A stretch of 64,000 nt of DNA, from NCBI GenBank assembly GCA_964538515.1, contig CAZIEW010000020.1:4653-68652 (forward strand). The letters run 5' to 3'. Below the pieces are notes generated by a model. The model was not told the origin of the DNA. It ran no database searches and saw nothing but the letters and a program-made list of their open reading frames with translations. Origin of the DNA: CALBZH01 sp964538515 (GTDB taxonomy: Bacteria > Desulfobacterota > Syntrophobacteria > Syntrophobacterales > Syntrophobacteraceae). Below are positions 58,718-64,000 of the stretch, one piece after another; the stretch's first letter is position 1; every line of letters starts with the position of its first letter. The position numbers and the translations under genes were made by a program.

Positions 58718-61323
58718 ATGGCAAGTGCGCCGGTTGACGTCCTTCACAGGCGGAAGAAAACGTTGCGATGGGTAGGCACAGGGTTATTAATTGTGGTCGT
58801 ACTGGCGGCAATCGGGCCCTGTACCATAACTCACAGGTACGGACCCTACCATGGAAGGGTGATTGAAGNNNNNNNNNNNNNNNNNNNNNNNNNNNNNNNN
58901 NNNNNNNNNNNNNNNNNNNNNNNNNNNNNNNNNNNNNNNNNNNNNNNNNNNNNNNNNNNNNNNNNNNNCGCGAGGATGGAGGAGCCCGTTGGCTGAACCA
59001 CTTCCATGACCCGTTGGAGCCATGGGATCGCGCCGGGCTGGACATCCCTTTGTTCCCAACCGGCATCTCGTCGCTTGTTTGGGCACAGCTCTCCGACGAC
59101 CCAGGCGGTTATTCCTACAACGCCTTTTCCTGGATCGCGGCAAGAAACAATTACTACAAGGCACTGACAACCGGCTCCGAATCAGACTGGAAACTGACGT
59201 TCCAAGCCCTGGGGCAGGTGATGCACCTGGTGGCCGATGCCGCTGTACCCGCACACGTAAGAAACGACACACACCCCCTCGGCGACCCGTATGAGAAGTG
59301 GGCAAAGGAACAGGCTGCCCTGGGGCTTCTCAGTTATCAACCACCTGTACCTGTCGATCCGGCCATCTTTTTCTATGCTGCCTCCAATTCCCTGGCCCCT
59401 ATTCCCATCTCGGCACTGTGGGATCAAGACCGGTATACCGGCGACAATCCGTCCGAAGGGCCGGTCGGCTTGGCCGAGTACACAAATGCATACTTCTTCA
59501 GTGAAGACACAGTAGGCCCCTCGGGCTTCTCAGGTTTCGCCTGTCCCCATCCGGACAAGTCTCTGGACACCGATTTCTGGGCCATTAACTGGAGCAATCC
59601 CGAGCAGGTCGACCGGCAGGATGGGAGAGTCGATAACAAAATCTACTTGCGACATACTGGAGCCGCTAGCAAACACCGACTCCTAGCAGCAAGCTACTGG
59701 CTCTGGGACTGTTTGCCTCCCCAAACTTGCTGGGGCTACACTTGGCTACTGGATTCGGAGGTCTATAAGGACAACGCATCAGTGCTCATTCCTCGGGCTG
59801 TTGGTTACTCGGCAGCCCTGCTCGACTATTTTTTCAGAGGAAGGTTTGACGTTAGAAGGATAAGCCTGCGCAGAGACGAAAACGGGGATTCTTCCGGGTT
59901 GGAGCTCGAAATCAAGAACGCTTCGGAGTTGGGCTCGCAATCTGTAATTATGAGGGGGGGGCGCATCGATCTTGCCTACAGCTATTTGCCCCCTGGTCAA
60001 ACCGAGGCAGTGCGAGGTATTCTGGAAGGCGTTCGTACTGTGCCGGGCGATCCCGACGCGATCAACATCGGGTTTGTCCCCATTGAAATATCCTTCTCCA
60101 ACCCGATTCCATCGAATGCGAAACAAATCAGCTTTACTCCGATCTACCGCGGAAGGCTCGGAGGTGAAGATGACGGCGTGGCCGCGAAGGTCATTCCCAT
60201 GAGATCGAGGATCGCCTACAGCGGCCAACCGGGATGTGGCGTCAATCCGAGTCACATCTACACGATCGGTCCTGATGGAACGGATGATGTCAGGGTCACC
60301 GATGATTCGGACGGCTACGCCTGGAGGGAGAGTCCGTCCTGGTCCGCGAACGGAAAGGTGCTCGCCTTCAACGGCATCACTTCGGAAAACCGTTATGAAA
60401 TCGTCGTGGTCGATCTCGAATCCGACCAGCCTTATCCCTCGAACATCAAGCGAGTGCTTCGGAGCTCCCAGACTCACTACATCTCCCCGTCGCTAAGCCC
60501 GGACGGGACAAAGATCGTGGCCCAGCGCCTTCTGATGTCGCCTCCCCCCGATGAAAACGACCTCTACAATGCCCTCGTCATCTTTGACGTGAATACCGGT
60601 GCATGGAGCTTCCCAGGCGGTATCGCTTTCTGGAGGGATAAGCCCCCCGCGGAACAGCCCAAGTGGTCCCCGAGGGGAGACAGGATCGTCTTCCAGGCCC
60701 TCAAGGGATTCCAGGGGTCGAACGCCATTTTCAACATTTGGACCATGGACCCCGCGGGGACAGGGGTGACCTACCTTACCGATGAATTCCTCGACAGCCG
60801 CTGGCCCGCATGGTCACCGGACGGAAGGAAGGTCCTCTTTGCATCGAAGCGGGATGGGGGCGAACATTATGAAATGTGGCTCATGAACGCGGAGGGCGGC
60901 GATCAGGTCGCCCTCACCGACTGGGAGACCGACCTGGTAGGTTTTTCCTTTTCCCCTGACGGGGAAAGCATAGTCATCCACGCTACTGGTGGGCTGCTCT
61001 ATACCATGAACCTCGATGGAACGAATTTGAGCGAGCTCCAAACCAGCGGTTGCAGCGGGACTCCCGAATGGTCCCCCTATGTTCTGTCCCAGGAAGTCGA
61101 AATGAACGCCAACCCGAAATCGATCGTGGCGGGTGGCACCTCGACCCTCTCATGGGATGCCGGAAGCGCCGGCAGGTGCACCATCGAACCGGGAATAGGC
61201 GCCGTCGGTCTCAATGGATCGATCGCCATCACGCCCGCTCAAACGACCACCTACACGATCACGGCGGAAGGCCCCCTCGGGAGGGCTACTTCCGAAGTGA
61301 CGGTGAAAGTGGCCAACCCGTGA
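58718..61323 (+). CDS. Phospholipase C/S1-P1-like protein with beta-propeller and Ig-like repeat (interrupted by scaffold gap)
   Basis: One gene split by 100 Ns (58869-58968). The 5' part (ATG 58718, AGGAAAGGAG upstream) encodes a basic N-terminus and one membrane segment (VGTGLLIVVVLAAIGPC). After the gap the frame resumes with ..WLNHFHDPLEPWDRAGLD and HLVADAAVPAHVRNDTHPLG, typical of zinc phospholipase C/S1-P1 nuclease-like proteins. From about codon 400 a WD40/TolB-type beta-propeller follows (IYTIGPDGTDDVRV, SPSWSANGKVLAF, SPSLSPDGTKIV, WPAWSPDGRKVLFAS). The end is a single Ig-like repeat (NPKSIVAGGTSTLSW..TTTYTITAEGP) like those of the preceding gene. The frames on the two sides are not in phase if the gap is exactly 100, which only means the gap length is arbitrary. 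Confidence 0.75.
58869..58968. other. Assembly gap (100 N)
   Basis: A run of exactly 100 Ns, the conventional scaffold-gap size, inside the phospholipase-like gene. True length unknown. The repeats nearby (56150-57790 and 61100-61320) are a likely cause of the break. Confidence 0.99.
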
Positions 61324-61438
61324 GCGTTCTCAACCCGGGAATGAGCTTGCCATGATGCCTCCGGCAAAGCCGGAGGTATCCATATGCCGAGCCGTTCAAA
61401 CGGGCTCAAAGCCAACCTCAAGTGTTGGAAAAACCTTC

Positions 61439-62131
61439 ATGCCAAACATATCGGTGATTATTCCCACGCTGAACGAAGCGGAAAACATCGACGCCGTGCT
61501 TTCGAGAACTGTGAGAAGCCGGAAACGCTCGGCCTCAAGCTTCGAGGTTCTGGTTGTGGACGACGGTTCAACCGATGGAACGGCGGAACGGGTGCAATGC
61601 TGGGAGAGATCCCATCCCGTGCGGCTCCTCAGCCGAAATGACGAAAGGGGCCTTGCGAGCGCCATCCGGGCGGGGGCAAGGGCCGCCAGAGGAGATATCC
61701 TCGTGGTGATGGACGCCGATCTCAGCCATGAGCCCGACGCGATCCGGGCACTGGTTGAACCGATCGCGGCCGGCGCTCACGACATGGCGATCGGCAGCCG
61801 CTATGCCCCCGGCGGAAAGACTACGGGATGGCCTCTTTCCAGGCGGATTTGCTCGCGGCTGGCAACCCTTCTTGCCCGGCCCTTCACGGGAATCCGCGAT
61901 CCGCTCTCAGGGTTCTTTTCCGTGCGCCGTGAGCTCCTGATAAGCCTCCCAAGCGACCTCCCCGGGTTTAAGATCGCTCTCGAGCTCCTCGCAAGTCGAG
62001 GGGGCTCATTGCGCGTAACGGAGATACCCATCGTCTTCCACGGCCGCAAGAAAGGAAAATCGAAACTGAGCTTCTCCGTGATCGCGCAGTACTTCCGGCA
62101 ACTCTACTCGTTTTTTCAGGTGTTCAGGTAG
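61439..62131 (+). CDS. GT2 glycosyltransferase, polyprenyl-phosphate mannose/glucose synthase-like
   Basis: A 230-residue family-2 glycosyltransferase of the DPM1 type. It has ISVIIPTLNEAENIDAVL, VLVVDDGSTDGTAERV, GDILVVMDADLSHEPDAI (DxD-like metal site) and IGSRYAPGGKTTGW, the standard blocks. No C-terminal membrane domain; the chain ends FQVFR. Such enzymes load a sugar from GDP- or UDP-sugar onto polyprenyl phosphate. The product is the donor for PMT/ArnT-like integral-membrane transferases such as the next gene. The start is ATG 61439; the frame extends to 61352. Ribosome site weak. Confidence 0.88.
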   Translation: MPNISVIIPTLNEAENIDAVLSRTVRSRKRSASSFEVLVVDDGSTDGTAERVQCWERSHPVRLLSRNDERGLASAIRAGARAARGDILVVMDADLSHEPDAIRALVEPIAAGAHDMAIGSRYAPGGKTTGWPLSRRICSRLATLLARPFTGIRDPLSGFFSVRRELLISLPSDLPGFKIALELLASRGGSLRVTEIPIVFHGRKKGKSKLSFSVIAQYFRQLYSFFQVFR

Positions 62132-62217
62132 AGCTCATTGATTGATGGATTACTCGGCGACAAGATCCGGGCTTGCTCAAGAACCGGGATCGAAAATATT
62201 CAGGGTGTTGGGCGAGA

Positions 62218-64000
62218 ATGATATCAGGACACAGCGGTAGCGTCGAACACATCAACGGTGCAGCAGAACCGTCCAGTCGGCTTCTTCTGGTTACAACGCT
62301 TCTCGGACTCGCTCTGGTATTCAAGGTCCTGTATCTGTGCTCCTATGCAACCACCAGCCCTTACTACGACCTGGCTCGACTGGATTCGGGAGTCTATGTG
62401 GAATGGGCAAAATCGATCAACCGGGAGGGATGGCTTGGACATGAGGTCTTCTACCAGGCGCCCCTTTATCCCTATTTCCTGAGCATCATCTTCAAGCTTT
62501 TCGGCGAGAGCTTCCTGAGCGTGTACGTTATTCAGCTCCTAATGGGCGTATGCATTGTGGCGCTTATATACCTCGTTGGAAGGCGAGTGTACGGAGAGCG
62601 TTCCGCTCTGATCTCCGCTCTGCTCTGTCTAACCTATGCCCCTTTCACTTCCTTTGAGACCAAGGTTCTCACGACGATAACCGAGATGTTCCTCGGATTG
62701 CTCTCCATGTATTTTCTGACCAAGGCCGAGCAGGAGGGAAGAGGCTTCCTTTGGGTTGCGGGGGCGACATGCCTCGGCCTTGCGATCATCTGCAGGCCAA
62801 ACTATGCCCTCGTCGTGCCGTTCATGGCCCTCTTTCTGGCGATGCGGCACCGAAGAAGAATCAGGGAGGCAATCCCGCCTTTGGTTTCGGTCGTCCTAAT
62901 TCCGTGTTTCATCGTCGGGGCCGTTACCATGAGGAACTACATCGTGAGCAAGGACATCGTTCTGATCAGTTCGAGCGGTGGAGTGACATTTGCCCAGGGA
63001 AACAATCCAACTGCACGGGGAGCCATGGTGGTGCTGCCCGGGTTTTCCGGTTCGCCCATCGACCAGCGAACGGAAGAAGGAGAATTGGCGGAAAGGGAGA
63101 CAGGCCGAGCACTCAAGCCGTCGGAGGTGAGCTCATTCTGGTTTCGCTGGGCACTCGGGTTCATTAAAGAACACCCCCTGCGATACCTCAAGCTTTGCCT
63201 GGACAAGGTCCTTCTCATCACGAACAACCGCGAGCTTGGAAACAACTACCTGATGAGCATAGACATGGCGCTGACGCCGATTCTCAAACTCGCGTTTCTG
63301 CCTTTCGGCTTCATCATGGCCTGGGCCGCAATCGGGCTTCTCGTGATGATCCGACGCGGCTCGTCGGGCTCCATCCTGATCGCGACTTTTTTCGGGACTT
63401 TTCTAATGCTGATCCTCTTTTACGTAAGCACGCGCTTCAGGATGACCCTGGCGCCTGCGGCCGTTATCATGGCCGGCGGAGGAATTGACTGGCTGCTCGG
63501 GAACCTGAGAAACATGCGTCGCGTCGCCCTGGTTCTATGTGCCGTTACTGCCGTGCTCGTGATCTCGCTTCCGTCCTTTCTCCCTTTGAGCAGCACACAA
63601 CTGCTTTCAAGAGACGCGAAATACTGGGCGAATCTCGGAGTCGCCTTCGAGATGAAGGGCCGTTTGGAGCAGGCGCTCTGGGCTCATGAGCAGGCAATCG
63701 CCCTGAACCCGGGAACGTACGACAGTTACAGGAACAAAGCGAAGCTTCTGGAAACCTTGCATGCTGACAAGAGAGATCTTCTACCGTGGCGGCTCTATGT
63801 GGCCGGAAGGTTTCCTCGGGAGTATTCCGCTCATGTGATGCTCGCCGACACATACGCGGCCCTAGGTAGAAATGCCGAAGCGGTGCAGAGCTATCGAAAG
63901 GCCATTGCCGTGAGGGTGGATGAGAGCGAAGCGTATTTGCGCCTTGGAGAGCTACTGGGCAGGATTGGGGATCATCACGAGGCAAGGGCCGTCCTTGCGC
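62218..64000 (+). CDS. PMT/ArnT-like integral-membrane glycosyltransferase with TPR repeats (3' truncated by window edge)
   Basis: At least 594 codons starting ATG 62218, open to the end of the window. The N-terminal half is polytopic, with the PMT_2/GT39-type first loop (YDLARLDSGVYVEWAKSINR), in which the acidic residue after TM1 belongs to the catalytic site of the family, and YQAPLYPYFLS (P-L-Y-P conserved). About ten further hydrophobic segments follow. From about residue 460 the protein continues with TPR-like helices (YWANLGVAFEMKGRLEQALW, AHVMLADTYAALGRNAEAVQ, and a third starting EAYLRLGELLGRIGDHHEAR). It lies 86 bp after the DPM1-like gene. Together they fit a lipid-linked sugar transfer pathway. 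The acceptor is unknown. Confidence 0.8.
   Translation, partial: MISGHSGSVEHINGAAEPSSRLLLVTTLLGLALVFKVLYLCSYATTSPYYDLARLDSGVYVEWAKSINREGWLGHEVFYQAPLYPYFLSIIFKLFGESFLSVYVIQLLMGVCIVALIYLVGRRVYGERSALISALLCLTYAPFTSFETKVLTTITEMFLGLLSMYFLTKAEQEGRGFLWVAGATCLGLAIICRPNYALVVPFMALFLAMRHRRRIREAIPPLVSVVLIPCFIVGAVTMRNYIVSKDIVLISSSGGVTFAQGNNPTARGAMVVLPGFSGSPIDQRTEEGELAERETGRALKPSEVSSFWFRWALGFIKEHPLRYLKLCLDKVLLITNNRELGNNYLMSIDMALTPILKLAFLPFGFIMAWAAIGLLVMIRRGSSGSILIATFFGTFLMLILFYVSTRFRMTLAPAAVIMAGGGIDWLLGNLRNMRRVALVLCAVTAVLVISLPSFLPLSSTQLLSRDAKYWANLGVAFEMKGRLEQALWAHEQAIALNPGTYDSYRNKAKLLETLHADKRDLLPWRLYVAGRFPREYSAHVMLADTYAALGRNAEAVQSYRKAIAVRVDESEAYLRLGELLGRIGDHHEARAVLA

Noticed and set aside
1..64000. tRNA or rRNA genes and CRISPR arrays
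   Set aside because: I looked in the intergenic stretches for tRNA T-arm and CCA signals and for regularly spaced direct repeats and found none; the only regular repeat (234 bp) is within a coding sequence.

Overview
This window looks like a chromosomal segment of a GC-rich, Gram-negative bacterium of the deltaproteobacterial/Desulfobacterota type, plausibly Syntrophobacterales-like. That placement is inferred from gene content and style: a sigma-54 promoter, a TonB receptor, a PEP-CTERM remnant, an FmdE-like protein and a probable UGA-decoded small selenoprotein. It does not rest on a marker-gene match. A run of 100 Ns at 58869-58968 shows that the window spans a scaffold gap.

Layout. 1-7.1 kb: the 3' end of dnaE, an MFS transporter, a nucleotide-sugar epimerase paired with a DUF169 protein, a secreted Ala/Lys/Pro repeat protein behind a textbook sigma-54 promoter, a bacterial proteasome-like Ntn hydrolase, and an L,D-transpeptidase lipoprotein. 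7.1-20.1 kb: a 1570-residue HD-like protein of unknown function with a small upstream-strand partner, pgpA, a VanZ-like protein, two tandem trypsin-like proteases leading into gpmI, a CarS-like/metallophosphoesterase fusion, and a B12-binding radical SAM protein. 20.2-28.6 kb: a sigma-70 family factor and a TGS GTPase on the minus strand; then on the plus strand a 55-codon dual-CXXC gene with an in-frame UGA and a SECIS-like hairpin, phoH, a 7TM-HD hydrolase, ybeY, a GNAT acetyltransferase and a His-rich small protein.

29-35.9 kb is an accessory-looking uptake/redox region: a cupin-type XRE regulator with a palindromic operator, two flavin-reductase-like paralogues, an FmdE-like secreted protein, a TonB-dependent receptor, and a FecE/BtuD-type ABC ATPase. 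The ATPase has no permease or binding protein nearby. It is preceded on its own strand by a structured leader ending in an intrinsic terminator. 35.9-45.3 kb is mostly housekeeping: pdxJ-acpS-nnr-tsaE, a DUF4389 protein, an RNase Z-like hydrolase, a PreP-type M16C peptidase, a PilZ-like protein, a phosphoglycolate-phosphatase-like HAD and a DUF4337 protein. 45.3-52.2 kb: a lipocalin, an EamA transporter, an AT-rich TPR gene, an HpnK/YdjC-type deacetylase with moaA, recD2, and a small basic protein with a clear terminator.

52.4-64 kb is mobile and surface-related. An IS1634-like element with 15-bp inverted repeats carries a transposase that appears internally deleted and has no stop inside the element. 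Its right end abuts the beheaded signal peptide of a PEP-CTERM protein. Next come a 1183-residue secreted protein with Ig-like tandem repeats, a phospholipase C/beta-propeller protein interrupted by the assembly gap and ending in the same repeat, a DPM1-like GT2, and a PMT-like membrane glycosyltransferase with TPR repeats that runs off the window.

The strongest leads are the small selenoprotein candidate (22974-23141), the proteasome-like hydrolase (5416-6063), the CarS/phosphoesterase fusion (17336-18769), the giant HD-like protein (7368-12080) and the 35.4-35.65 kb leader.
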